Program-made: the position numbers and the translations under genes | Notes under the pieces: model-generated | The model's database searches: none | Told to the model about the DNA's origin: nothing | The model's input: the letters and a program-made list of their open reading frames with translations, nothing else | Origin: Halalkalibacillus halophilus DSM 18494 | Lineage (GTDB): Bacteria > Bacillota > Bacilli > Bacillales > Alkalibacillaceae | Reading direction: 5' to 3' | Assembly: GCF_000423105.1 (NCBI RefSeq) | Contig: NZ_KE383978.1 | Location: 437,389-501,388 of the forward strand | DNA length: 64,000 nucleotides | Shown: in pieces, positions 36,698 to 45,527 of the stretch | How positions within the stretch are numbered: the stretch's first letter is position 1 | Layout of the letters: every line of letters begins with the position of its first letter

Positions 36698-36727
36698 TTG
36701 CAAGTGTATTAGGTAATGTAGTACACT
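36698..36727 (+). promoter_or_regulatory. Promoter with YtrA-type operator
   Basis: AGTGTA (36703-36708), 13 bp, TACACT (36722-36727) is a perfect inverted repeat of the kind bound by YtrA-subfamily GntR regulators. It overlaps a possible promoter, TTGCAA (36698-36703) with 18 bp to TACACT. The gene that follows encodes such a regulator, so negative autoregulation is likely. Confidence 0.78.
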
Positions 36728-36755
36728 TGATACAGTTGAAAACGAGGTGATTTTG

Positions 36756-37142
36756 ATGCACATTATGTTAGATCCAACGAGCCGTCAGCCGATCTATGAG
36801 CAAATCGTTCAACAAGTGAAGGCCAGGGTCTTGCAGGGAGTGGTTATTGCCGGAGATAAAGTTCCTTCTGTGAGGGAAATGTCCGCAGAATTGACTGTGA
36901 ATCCTAATACAGTAAGTAAAGCTTACAAAGAGTTGGAGCGTGAAGGTTTATTTATTACGTTTCGTGGAAAGGGTACGTTTGTCAGTGAAAATGTCTTACA
37001 GCTTGTGCAAAAACGCGAGGTGAAAAGTTTGAAGTTGCAAACGGAGAAACTAGTTCAGTCTGCGCACGATGTCGGAATTGAATCTACTGAAGTGAAGAAG
37101 TGGGTAGAAGCATTTTACAAGAAAGTAGGGGAGAAAGAATGA
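36756..37142 (+). CDS. YtrA-like GntR-family regulator
   Basis: 128 residues: a winged helix of the GntR family (PIYEQIVQQVKARVLQG, then VPSVREMSAELTVNPNTVSK) with only a short C-terminal helix pair, as in the YtrA subfamily. ATG 36756 follows GAGGTGA. Its stop overlaps the ATPase start by 4 bp. It probably represses the ABC operon in the absence of a signal such as cell-wall stress; the inducer is unknown. Confidence 0.9.
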   Translation: MHIMLDPTSRQPIYEQIVQQVKARVLQGVVIAGDKVPSVREMSAELTVNPNTVSKAYKELEREGLFITFRGKGTFVSENVLQLVQKREVKSLKLQTEKLVQSAHDVGIESTEVKKWVEAFYKKVGEKE

Positions 37143-38017
37143 TTGACGTGAAAGATATGTCTAAAACGATACACCAAACAGAGATCTTAAAAGATGTTCA
37201 TTTTCAAGTGCATCCAGGTACCGTTACTGGAGTTGTAGGACGAAATGGAGCGGGGAAAACAACCTTGTTACGTTTAATCTCAGGAATTTTAGAACCTTCA
37301 ACAGGGGTTGTAGAGGTTAATCAAAATAATGTATTTAAAAATCCTGAGGTGAAACATAATATAGTATTTGTTCCGGATTCCACAGATGCATTAAAAACTT
37401 ACAGCATTAAAGAGATTGTTAAATTCTATCAAGTAGTTTATCCGAATTTTGATGAAGATTATTATTATGGTTTATTGGAGCGATTTAACTTTAAGAAAAC
37501 AGGTAAAATCAAACAATTCTCTAAGGGGCAAAAAGCCCTGTTCTCTTTAATTTTAGCCTTTTCAACGAATGCAAGCTACATCCTGTTAGATGAGCCAACA
37601 GATGGATTGGACGTCATCATTAAAAAACAAATCTTGCAATTTATTGCTGAACAGGTTTCAGAGAAGGATGTCGCGGTCATTATTTCTTCTCACCGTTTAG
37701 ATGAGTTAGAGCGCATGGCGGATCATATTGTCGTATTAAAAGATGGGGCGGTCGATTCAGAGATGTCGATGGATAATCTAAAAGAGCAATATCGAAAAGT
37801 ACAAATAGCTTATCAGCAAGAGTTTCCTAAACATATTGAAGAACGGGTTGAGGTGCTCACTCATACAGGGCGGGTAGCCGTTGTATTGATGGGGGCAAAT
37901 GACCATGAAACAGAGGCCCTTATTCAAGAAGAAGGACCAATTCTTTTTGAAGACTTACCTCTTACGTTAGAAGATATTTTTGTAGCTAAATTAGGAGGTG
38001 AGCTGTATGTTTCCTAA
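37139..38017 (+). CDS. ABC transporter ATP-binding protein
   Basis: About 292 residues. Walker A is GRNGAGKTT near residue 38, the signature is FSKGQKALFSL instead of LSGGQ, Walker B is YILLDEPTDGLD and the switch His is in ISSHRLDEL. A C-terminal extension of about 80 residues follows. The ATG overlaps the regulator stop; an upstream in-frame start would lie inside the regulator gene. It resembles YtrB/YhcH-type ATPases regulated by YtrA-like proteins. The transported compound is unknown. Confidence 0.9.
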   Translation: MIDVKDMSKTIHQTEILKDVHFQVHPGTVTGVVGRNGAGKTTLLRLISGILEPSTGVVEVNQNNVFKNPEVKHNIVFVPDSTDALKTYSIKEIVKFYQVVYPNFDEDYYYGLLERFNFKKTGKIKQFSKGQKALFSLILAFSTNASYILLDEPTDGLDVIIKKQILQFIAEQVSEKDVAVIISSHRLDELERMADHIVVLKDGAVDSEMSMDNLKEQYRKVQIAYQQEFPKHIEERVEVLTHTGRVAVVLMGANDHETEALIQEEGPILFEDLPLTLEDIFVAKLGGELYVS

Positions 38018-38996
38018 AGCGTTGTGGATGAAAGAATGGAAACACGCATCCGTTATTTGTTTTTCTTTACTGTTAACATTCATTGTGGCCTACCCTGTCA
38101 TGATTGGAACACAAATGGATACTTGGCGTGGCATGATGGAAAATGATCCTGAGATGTGGCAGCAAGTACAATCGAGTTATGTGAATATGGCTTTTGGTTT
38201 AACTTTCCTTACAGTCATTAGTGTAGTTGTTATTATTTTATTAGCAGGATTTTTAATCGGGCTCGAGAAAAATACAAAACGCCATGACTTTACGATGGCA
38301 CTGCCTTTTTCAAGAGCTAGCATGTTTATCACGAAATACTTATTGGGATTAATCACCATATTGGTCAGTTACAGTGTGGCGTTTTGGTCCGGTTATTTGG
38401 TTGTTTATCAGTCAGAATTTCAAGCTGTATTATCTGAACTGAACGTTTCCCAAACATATTTATCACCTTTACTCGCATTTTTTGTTATATACTCATTTGG
38501 AATGATGATTGGAACAATTAGTGGAGAAATGAAATCTCAGCTCGTATTAACATTTATCTTTCTTATATTCCCACAAGGAATTTTTATGTTGGTCTATGGA
38601 CTGTTTTTTGCACACGGGGTTAACATGGATTCGACCTATGGAAATGAATTTGTATTTAGAGATATCTTTTGGTTTAGTTATCTTGATCCAGTTCAATTTG
38701 ATATTAATCTAATTTATCCATTGGTTGGAGGAATCTTGTTTACGGGAATCGGACTGTTCTTGTTTACAAAAACGCAGTCCGAATATAGTGGTGAGTTCCT
38801 AATGTTTCGTCATTTACATCCTGTATTTGCGATTGGGATTCCGATCTGTACTGGTCTTTTCGGTGGATACATGTTGTCAGGTATGGTAGCCTATAATGCC
38901 TCTTCTGTTGTGATGATCAGTATGTATTGGTTAGGATTTATAATCGGTATCACTTTCGCATGGTTGATTACAAGGAAGTTATTGAAAAGAGCTTAA
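38007..38996 (+). CDS. ABC-2 type transporter permease
   Basis: About 329 residues with six or more membrane helices and a large extracellular segment between helices 1 and 2 (QMDTWRGMMENDPEMWQQ). ATG 38007 follows TTAGGAGGTG; the GTG at 37998 lies inside that Shine-Dalgarno. It overlaps the ATPase end by 11 bp. Likely an exporter or sensor for membrane-active compounds, inferred from the YtrA-type operator. Confidence 0.85.
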   Translation: MFPKALWMKEWKHASVICFSLLLTFIVAYPVMIGTQMDTWRGMMENDPEMWQQVQSSYVNMAFGLTFLTVISVVVIILLAGFLIGLEKNTKRHDFTMALPFSRASMFITKYLLGLITILVSYSVAFWSGYLVVYQSEFQAVLSELNVSQTYLSPLLAFFVIYSFGMMIGTISGEMKSQLVLTFIFLIFPQGIFMLVYGLFFAHGVNMDSTYGNEFVFRDIFWFSYLDPVQFDINLIYPLVGGILFTGIGLFLFTKTQSEYSGEFLMFRHLHPVFAIGIPICTGLFGGYMLSGMVAYNASSVVMISMYWLGFIIGITFAWLITRKLLKRA

Positions 38997-39002
38997 TAGG
39001 GA

Positions 39003-39036
39003 AGGAGTCAGCATAGTCGTGCTGGCTCTTTTTTTA
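39003..39036 (+). terminator. Rho-independent terminator after ABC permease
   Basis: A stem GAGTCAGCA/TGCTGGCTC around TAGTCG, then TTTTTTT. Confidence 0.9.
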
Positions 39037-39067
39037 ATAGGTTGGCGACATGGTATTGTAGTTACAA

Positions 39068-39200
39068 TCCGGCGATCAAGTGCTCTAATCAGGTGAGAGA
39101 ATTGTTATGCCGGCAAGGGAGCGAGTATACGGGTGAAGATTTCGCTATGCCGGCAAAGGGAGGCTCCAATCGGGCAGAAACGTTGCTATGCCGGCAAACT
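39068..39200. repeat. 41-bp TGCCGGCA tandem repeat, 3 clear copies and 1 weak
   Basis: TGCCGGCAA occurs at 39108, 39148 and 39189, with a weak TCCGGCGA at 39068; spacing is 40, 40 and 41 bp. Half-units CAGGTGA and CGGGTGA lie between. It is the same family as 24318-24610. The rest of the gap to the symporter (39201-39416) holds only a possible TAAAAT -10 at 39384. Confidence 0.92.
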
Positions 39201-39416
39201 CAAAAAAGGGTTTGCATTCAACGTGAAGTGCAAGCATTAATATATGTGTCAAGTCTGCCTGGTCGCGATAATCATTCAAATATCTTCTTATAAAGCTATT
39301 AGAGTGGAGTTCGTTCGACAAAAATCGATATTTCTTCTGAATATTCTACATTAATCATTCGAAATAAAGGCTGGAATAGCGTAAAATGGGTTCATTAACT
39401 ATAGGAGGATTCATGC

Positions 39417-40835
39417 ATGAGTTGGTATATTGGGTATTTTATTGTTTATTTTAGTTTTGTATTTGGAATTGGAATTTATTATTTCTTTAAGGTTAAAAAT
39501 TCAGATGATTATTTAATTGCTGGGTGGAATATGGGCTTCTGGCCGATTGTTGGTACAATCATTAGTACTTTTTGTGGTGCAGCAGTATTCATAGGTTGGG
39601 TGGGTATGGGATTCACTGTCGGGATGACAGGATTTTTTCAATTTGCGCTACCAGCGTATGTGTTTACATTAATTTTAGTCGTTTTCTTTGCAAAACAGCT
39701 TAGAAGGCAGAAACTGTATACTTTAGCTGATCTATTTAGTGAAAGGTTTGGAGGCAAGTTAGGTGTCTTTCCTTCTGTGTTATCTGCATTTATTTATTCG
39801 GTTCCAACACTAGCCTTACAGATTGTTGGTATGTCGACGGTATTTAATATTGCTTTCGGTTTTTCCCCTACAACTGGCTTGTTGGTTTCGTTTGCATTAA
39901 TTTTAGGCTTTACGATATTAGGTGGATTACCTGCAACAATTATAACGGACGCGATTCAATCGATTATTTTAACAGTTGGAATTGTTGTCTTATTTATCGC
40001 TAGTTTAAATTACAGTGGAGGTTTTTCAGAAGTACTTGAAAACACTCCGGTTGATTACTTAACACCATTTGGACAAGAGGGTGCATTTGCCGTACTCGTC
40101 TTCGCTTTATCAGTTGGTCCGTTCTATTTAATTTGGCAATCTACATGGCAGCGAATTTTCGCTTCTAAATCAGAAGAAGTAGCTAAAAAAGCAGGGATCA
40201 CAGCGATTGCTATTGGTACAGCAATATCTATTTTGCCGTATGCAATTGGGGTCATGGCACGTCGTTATGTCCCGGCTGATATTGATCCGGACTTGATATT
40301 TTCTTATGTCACGGTGGAGCTACTACCACCGATGATTGGTGGACTTGTTTTAGTCGGCTTATTATCTGCCCTAATGACAGGTGCGGATTCGTTTATTTTA
40401 CAAGGTAGTTCGAATTTGACCCAGGATTTATATGCAAGATTAATTAACCCTCACGCAGACAATAAGAAAATGATGTTTGTATCGCGAATTAGTGTGGTTA
40501 TTATTGCGGGGCTTGGCCTCATATTAGCGTTTATGGTTACAGATATTATTACGTTGTACCAGTGGGCATTAAGGTTATCTGCGGTTACTTTAGTTTTACC
40601 GTTCTTAGCCATTATGTTCTGGAGAGGTGTTACGACTAAAGGTGTACTTGTTTCCATGATTGTTTCTGCAATCGTTACAATCACCTGGCCGTATTTAAAC
40701 ACGCCAATTGATGAAACGTTAATAGGTTTCGGTACTTCCTTATTTTTACTTGTGATGGTTAGTTTAGTTACGGATCACTCTAAGAATGAGAATATAAAAG
40801 CTGTATATTATGAGAACTTTAATACAAGAAATTAA
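39417..40835 (+). CDS. Sodium:solute symporter family protein
   Basis: 472 residues and about 13 membrane helices. SSS family features include DDYLIAGWNMGFWPIVGTII, FCGAAVFIGWVGMGF and GLLSALMTGADSFILQGSSN. TAGGAGG precedes the ATG. The substrate is unknown. A 15-bp gap to the amidohydrolase gene implies an uptake-and-hydrolysis pair, so an amide or ring compound is plausible. Confidence 0.8.
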   Translation: MSWYIGYFIVYFSFVFGIGIYYFFKVKNSDDYLIAGWNMGFWPIVGTIISTFCGAAVFIGWVGMGFTVGMTGFFQFALPAYVFTLILVVFFAKQLRRQKLYTLADLFSERFGGKLGVFPSVLSAFIYSVPTLALQIVGMSTVFNIAFGFSPTTGLLVSFALILGFTILGGLPATIITDAIQSIILTVGIVVLFIASLNYSGGFSEVLENTPVDYLTPFGQEGAFAVLVFALSVGPFYLIWQSTWQRIFASKSEEVAKKAGITAIAIGTAISILPYAIGVMARRYVPADIDPDLIFSYVTVELLPPMIGGLVLVGLLSALMTGADSFILQGSSNLTQDLYARLINPHADNKKMMFVSRISVVIIAGLGLILAFMVTDIITLYQWALRLSAVTLVLPFLAIMFWRGVTTKGVLVSMIVSAIVTITWPYLNTPIDETLIGFGTSLFLLVMVSLVTDHSKNENIKAVYYENFNTRN

Positions 40836-40850
40836 AGGTAGGAGAATGAC

Positions 40851-42473
40851 ATGAAATACGATTTAATTATTCATAATGGGACCATTCTAACGATAGATGA
40901 ACAAAAAATTGCAAAAGCAGTAGCTGTGAATGATGGAAAGATTGCACAAGTGTGGACAAGTTCGTTTGATATAAATAAGGAAAATGCTGACCAACACTAT
41001 GACTTAAATGGCCAAACATTAATTCCTGGATTTATTGATACCCATAACCATATTTTGATGTACGCTAAAATGAAAAAACAAATTTATTGCGGAAATCCTC
41101 CGCACCAAAATGTGGAAGAATTATTGACAACTATTCGTACCCAAGCGGATGAAACAGAACCAGGTGAATGGATTATTGGTTGGGGATATGATGACACGAT
41201 GTTAGAAGAACAGCGTCATATTATTAGAGATGAAATTGACACTGTTGCACCTGACCACCCTGTTTTTATTCGTCATATATCTGGGCATCTAGCTGTTGTT
41301 AATTCAAAGGCTTTGGATCAATGTGGAATAGAGGATTCTGTGCAAGACCCATCTGGAGGGCACTTTGGTCGAACAGCTGATGGGAAATTAGACGGGGTGC
41401 TCTATGAGTTACCTATTTTAGAAATGGTTATGAAGCATTTTAAACCGATTGAGAAGAATGAATTGAATGATTTAATGGTAGAAGCAGCAGAAGATTACAT
41501 TCGTGAAGGGATAACGACAAATACAGATGCTGCTGTTGGTCTTGATGGAGGTTATCAAGAATTTAAAGAACATATGAATGCGGTGACAGATGGGCGTTTC
41601 ACATTAAAAATGCGCTATATGGTCATGGACGCGGTATTAAATGACGCTCCTTTTAAAGATATGACCGCAGAGGAAGTAAATGCTTATATAATTGATCAAT
41701 CAAAAGGACAAGGAAGATTTGATAGTGCAAAGTTCTTTCAAGACGGGTCGATTCAAGGGTATACTGGTGCTCTTCGAGGAGGGTACCATTTAGATCCTGA
41801 ACATAATGGGGCCTTGATCCATGAACAGGTTGATCTTGATCAGATGTTCTTGAAAGCACATAAACGCGGGTTTCGTATTGCATGTCATGGAAATGGTGAC
41901 TTAGCAATTGAATCCATCATTTCATCTTTAACAAAAGCATTAGACGAAGTACCACGTAACCATCATTTGCACCGGGTGGAGCATCTACAAACTGCGCGTG
42001 AAGAGGACTTAAACCGAATGCAGGCATATGATATTGCTACTTCGCTTTTCATTAATCATGTGTATTATTGGGGAGATCGCCATAGAAATATCTTCTTAGG
42101 ACCTGAGAGGGCTCAAAAATTAGATCCATTACAAAGTGTGAAAGATAAAGGTTTGTTGTACACATTACATTCAGACAATCCAATCACTCCAATTTCTCCT
42201 TTATTTTCCATATGGGCAGCGGTGAATCGAAGAACAAAAGATGGACATGTTTTAGGTGAAGAAGAGCGCATCTCAGTGGAGGAAGCATTGAAAACAATGA
42301 CTATTTACGGTGCGAAACTTAATAACACAGAAGATGAGAATGGATCTATTAAAATAGGAAAAGCAGCAGATTTTGCTGTCCTAAGTGATCATCCATTTGA
42401 AATTGATCCAATTGAACTTAAAAATATCCAAGTAGTTGAGACTTTTATTTCAGGGAAAAAGCAATTGAATTAA
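40851..42473 (+). CDS. YtcJ-like metal-dependent amidohydrolase
   Basis: 540 residues of the amidohydrolase-3 family: NGTILTIDEQ at the start, the metal site IPGFIDTHNHILMYA near residue 60, a QDGSIQGYTGALRGGY segment near residue 295, ACHGNGDLAI and LHSDNPITPISPLF. The C-terminal GSIKIGKAADFAVL is shared with related enzymes. No signal peptide. It is the last gene of a two-gene unit with the symporter, ended by a strong terminator. Substrate not identifiable. Confidence 0.85.
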   Translation: MKYDLIIHNGTILTIDEQKIAKAVAVNDGKIAQVWTSSFDINKENADQHYDLNGQTLIPGFIDTHNHILMYAKMKKQIYCGNPPHQNVEELLTTIRTQADETEPGEWIIGWGYDDTMLEEQRHIIRDEIDTVAPDHPVFIRHISGHLAVVNSKALDQCGIEDSVQDPSGGHFGRTADGKLDGVLYELPILEMVMKHFKPIEKNELNDLMVEAAEDYIREGITTNTDAAVGLDGGYQEFKEHMNAVTDGRFTLKMRYMVMDAVLNDAPFKDMTAEEVNAYIIDQSKGQGRFDSAKFFQDGSIQGYTGALRGGYHLDPEHNGALIHEQVDLDQMFLKAHKRGFRIACHGNGDLAIESIISSLTKALDEVPRNHHLHRVEHLQTAREEDLNRMQAYDIATSLFINHVYYWGDRHRNIFLGPERAQKLDPLQSVKDKGLLYTLHSDNPITPISPLFSIWAAVNRRTKDGHVLGEEERISVEEALKTMTIYGAKLNNTEDENGSIKIGKAADFAVLSDHPFEIDPIELKNIQVVETFISGKKQLN

Positions 42474-42516
42474 AAAAAGCGATTGGGAGCTATTACAGCT
42501 ACCCAATCGCTTTTTA
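42474..42516. terminator. Bidirectional terminator between converging genes
   Basis: An 11-bp outer stem AGCGATTGGG/CCCAATCGCT with an inner AGCT/AGCT pair, with A-run before and T-run after. It serves the amidohydrolase (+) and the AI-2E gene (-). Confidence 0.9.
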
Positions 42517-42518
42517 TA

Positions 42519-43604
42519 TTATTGATAGGAATCTTTGTTCCGAAGCTTATAGATTCTGTACATATGGCTTACCAACACTTTTGACACGGCAAATGTTGGT
42601 ACAGCGACAATCATGGCGAGTATGCCACCAAACTGTGCTGCAAATAGTAGCAGGAATATAATCGTAATTGGATGAATCTGTAATTTTTTACCCATTACTT
42701 GAGGGGAAATTAAGTTACTTTCTAGTTGTTGTACGACAATGACAATAATCACAACAAGCAATGCTTGGAATGGAGATTCTAGTAACCCAACGATTACAGC
42801 TGGGAATGTTCCAATCCATGGTCCGATAAACGGAATGAAGTTGGTAAATAGTGCAACGAATGCAAGGATTAAAGCAAATCGTAAGTCGATAATCAAGAAG
42901 CCAATATAAACTAAAACACCTACACATACGCTTACAATGATTTGACCTTGAATATAAGAGCTTAAGGCATCATCCATATCTTCTAAAATTTCATCTACTT
43001 CATCACGATAGCGAGTAGGGAAGAATCCTAGCACCCTGCGTGGTAAACGCTCTCCATCTTTTAATAAGTAGAAAAGGATAAAAGGTACAACGATAATGGC
43101 AATAAGGATATTTGCAATAATTCCTAGATAGGTAGTGATTTGTGAAGCAATGGTTGAAATAATCTCTGTTAGTCGAGACTCTAAGTTTTCAAACCAGTCG
43201 GTAATCGCATCTTCCTCTGGAGAGAAGCGGGAGAACCAATCACTGTTCTGGATGTTCAGGATCATTTGATTTGCGTCGTCTACTAATTCTGGCATGTTAT
43301 TGACTAGATTTTCGAACTGTTTTTGAAGCTCTGGCGCAATCAACATAATTAATCCAGTTATAATTCCAATTCCAGTTAAAAATACGAGTAACACTGCGAG
43401 TGGACGAGGCATTTTTTTCGATGCGAAATCCACTAATGGGCGTGTTAAGTAGTATAGAATTCCTGCGAAAATAATTGGGATAAATAAAGTTTGAAATAGT
43501 ACAAAGATCGGTTCGAAAATAAATTGAACTTTCGTAGATAAAAAGATTATTAACAAGACAATAATAAGTCCATATCCAATTCGAAACCATTTCCCATTCG
43601 GCAT
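42519..43604 (-). CDS. AI-2E family membrane protein
   Basis: 361 residues, eight probable membrane helices and a large loop (about 105-150) rich in acidic residues. Family features: FIIPIIFAGILYYLTRPLV-like start, PFILFYLLKDGERLP and TNFIPFIGPWIGTFPAVIVG near residue 255. Members include AI-2 exporters and Na+/H+ antiporters; the role here is unknown. GAAGGTGG precedes the ATG. Its leader is divergent from the IDEAL-domain gene. Confidence 0.88.
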   Translation of the reverse strand: MPNGKWFRIGYGLIIVLLIIFLSTKVQFIFEPIFVLFQTLFIPIIFAGILYYLTRPLVDFASKKMPRPLAVLLVFLTGIGIITGLIMLIAPELQKQFENLVNNMPELVDDANQMILNIQNSDWFSRFSPEEDAITDWFENLESRLTEIISTIASQITTYLGIIANILIAIIVVPFILFYLLKDGERLPRRVLGFFPTRYRDEVDEILEDMDDALSSYIQGQIIVSVCVGVLVYIGFLIIDLRFALILAFVALFTNFIPFIGPWIGTFPAVIVGLLESPFQALLVVIIVIVVQQLESNLISPQVMGKKLQIHPITIIFLLLFAAQFGGILAMIVAVPTFAVSKVLVSHMYRIYKLRNKDSYQ

Positions 43605-43812
43605 ACGTCCACCTTCTTTCAGCTACAGCTATTTTAGTCAATAGAGAGGATTAATCTTCCAACGTTCGTATTCGTTATCATTATATCTGAAAAGTAGCTA
43701 TATTATAAGTCAAAACTATTTTAAATTTCCAGTCTTTTTCACTTTCATTTTCATGTAACATGTTGCATAATGTTAATAACAGAAAATTCAAACTATGAAT
43801 GAGGTGGTGTCG

Positions 43813-44247
43813 ATGCGGTCCGTTAAGATGTTAAAGCCATATTACGTGAAGAAAGATGATCGATTTGTTCGTGTGATTTTAGCCTTTCAATACTTTTCTA
43901 TTATCATGGAAGATAAGGTGTATCACTTTATTCCCCTTGAATCGAGGGAGATAATTCTGGATCGCACAAATAGACAAATTGTGAATCAACATGATTTGTT
44001 TGTTTTTCAAAAAGGAGTTAGCTATATAAAAGTTCCTTTAAAAGAACTAATGAAGTTTAACTCTTTTGAAGAGCAATTAAACGAGATTACAGATGAGTTT
44101 TTCGGTGAGGAAAAGAGCAATGTTACTAAAGTGGAGTTGGACTTAGTAATGACAGAACTTGAGCAAGTGAACTATGATCGGTTAATTGACTTGGCACTTA
44201 AAAATGGGGACCGAGATCAATTTATTGCACTTACTAGCAAACAGTAA
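43813..44247 (+). CDS. IDEAL domain-containing protein
   Basis: About 144 residues. The last 40 form an IDEAL domain: ELDLVMTELEQVNYDRLIDL then ALKNGDRDQFIALTSK. The N-terminal 100 residues are beta-rich (FVRVILAFQYFSIIMEDKVY) and match nothing I know. IDEAL domains are short protein-interaction modules of bacilli. ATG 43813 follows GAGGTGG. It converges on the SinI-like gene and shares its terminator. Confidence 0.8.
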   Translation: MRSVKMLKPYYVKKDDRFVRVILAFQYFSIIMEDKVYHFIPLESREIILDRTNRQIVNQHDLFVFQKGVSYIKVPLKELMKFNSFEEQLNEITDEFFGEEKSNVTKVELDLVMTELEQVNYDRLIDLALKNGDRDQFIALTSKQ

Positions 44248-44283
44248 AACAAGAAGCGAGTACTGCTCGCTTCTTGTTTTTTA
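44246..44283. terminator. Bidirectional terminator for IDEAL and SinI-like genes
   Basis: A 15-bp perfect stem (44246-44260 with 44266-44280), loop TACTG, A-run on one side and T-run on the other. Confidence 0.93.
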
Positions 44284-44409
44284 TTTCTCAATAAACCTTC
44301 TCACTTCTTCTTTTGTTAATCCTAATGATTTTGCAAACTGCATTAATTTAATCCACTCTCGGTCTAATGATTCTTTCTTTTCTTGGTTTTTAATTTCCAT
44401 TACAATCAT
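44281..44409 (-). CDS. SinI-like anti-repressor, 42 residues
   Basis: A short minus-strand gene with GGGGAGGA 5 bp before its ATG. The core LDREWIKLMQFAKSLGLTKE followed by EVRRFIEK closely matches the SinI dimerisation domain, in which the conserved Leu, Trp, Ala-Lys, Gly and Ile positions form the SinR-binding helices. The first 14 residues are variable and charged. B. subtilis SinI binds and disarms SinR, freeing matrix genes. No sinR gene is next to it, so the partner must be elsewhere. A probable c-di-GMP riboswitch lies immediately upstream. Its stop lies at the edge of the shared terminator. Confidence 0.82.
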   Translation of the reverse strand: MIVMEIKNQEKKESLDREWIKLMQFAKSLGLTKEEVRRFIEK

Positions 44410-44423
44410 TAAATCCTCCCCAT

Positions 44424-44505
44424 GATGAGGCAGTATTGCAATCATAGGTTTCCCCTTAGACCAATAACTTTGCGCCGCTCCTTTTCAGAAACTTAGCCTT
44501 TTTCT
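44424..44505 (-). ncRNA. Probable c-di-GMP-I (GEMM) riboswitch before the SinI-like gene
   Basis: Read on the minus strand, the RNA has AAGGCUAAG, a stem UUUCU-GAAA-AGGAG capped by a GAAA tetraloop, then CGGCGCAAAG, and an outer stem AUUG/CAAU around GGUCUAAGGGGAAACCUAUGAU. UCUAAG opposite UAUGA resembles the 11-nt tetraloop receptor used in this class; GCAAAG and the closing GGC/GCC pairing also fit. Deviations: CGGCGCAAAG instead of GGACGCAAAG, and GGCUAA instead of GGCAAA. The 3-prime end (CCUCAUCAUGGGGAGG) can pair with the Shine-Dalgarno, pointing to translational control; the direction is a guess. Confidence 0.75.
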
Positions 44506-44640
44506 ACACCGAAAGTTTTATTATCTTTATTGTAATGGTTTACTTGGGATTAGATAAGCCCCTTTTCGTCCAAAAATATCTACATAAATAGAGGGGAGGA
44601 TCTATAAAAGGTGATAATCTTGTCATATAATATAGAATTT

Positions 44641-45240
44641 TCAAACTTCTTCATCATCTAACCATGTATTTACTTGTTCTGTAATTAAGTTTTCGATCTC
44701 TTTTTTCTTTTCCTGAAATAGTTGATTCATCTTTTCTTTCTGTTTTTCTTTTAAATAGGGATCTTCAATTTTAGTGAGATCGTTTAAAATTACTTGATTA
44801 AATTTTTCGTCTGCGTTTTCTTCTAATTCCTTAAATTCTCGCTCATACTTCATCCATAAAGCCCCTTGGGATAAGATATTCATGTCAGGCTCATACTCTT
44901 CTTGAAAGTTTGACTTAATTAATTCTAAGTCACGTAAAATCTCTTCCTCTAAAAACACAAAGCTTTCATTGACCTTTTCGACAGCGCGCTCGTCTTCCTC
45001 ACTGGGAAGAAATTGTGGGGAGCCATTTGTATGTTCCACCGAATGACTTTGTGTTTCACTTGAGCCGAAGTTCTCTTTAGAAACGGTCATTTTCGGAGTT
45101 CTATCTGGAAGTTTAGAAGAAGGGAGCTGTGTTACTATTGCTTCTTCTTCATACATTTCATAATCTAAATCAGTTGGTATGTAATAATAGCAAGCGGTGA
45201 TTAATCCAATGGAAAGTAACAAGATGCAAAATTTCTTCAA
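44641..45240 (-). CDS. Small acidic lipoprotein of unknown function
   Basis: About 199 residues. The N-terminus is a short lipoprotein signal, LKKFCILLLSIGLITAC, with the Cys at residue 17. A low-complexity linker (residues 20-80) is followed by a charged helical region with coiled-coil character (FVFLEEEILRDLELIKSNF, YLKEKQKEKMNQLFQEKKKE). The TTG start follows TGGAGGA; the longer open frame upstream has no ribosome site. I do not recognise a family. It is transcribed towards the riboswitch-SinI unit, about 135 bp apart, with no clear terminator between. Confidence 0.7.
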   Translation of the reverse strand: MKKFCILLLSIGLITACYYYIPTDLDYEMYEEEAIVTQLPSSKLPDRTPKMTVSKENFGSSETQSHSVEHTNGSPQFLPSEEDERAVEKVNESFVFLEEEILRDLELIKSNFQEEYEPDMNILSQGALWMKYEREFKELEENADEKFNQVILNDLTKIEDPYLKEKQKEKMNQLFQEKKKEIENLITEQVNTWLDDEEV

Positions 45241-45527
45241 GTGTAGTCCTCCATTTTTTATTTCCATTCTTACCACGTAGCAGTCTGTATATACGTATAA
45301 TTCGTATAATTTACACAAAAATACTGTTTATAATGCCTTTTTTTCCTGATTTCTCGCTATAAGGGCCGCATTCTTTATTTTTTAAAATAAGATAAAACTG
45401 ATACAATGTTACAGGTAATACTTTGTTATCCGAAATATCTTAATATAGCAAAAATATTGTCTATTTTTTTGAAATTGGGGTAAACATTTGTATTACTACA
45501 ATAAAATTTTTTAAAGGAGTTTTCACA

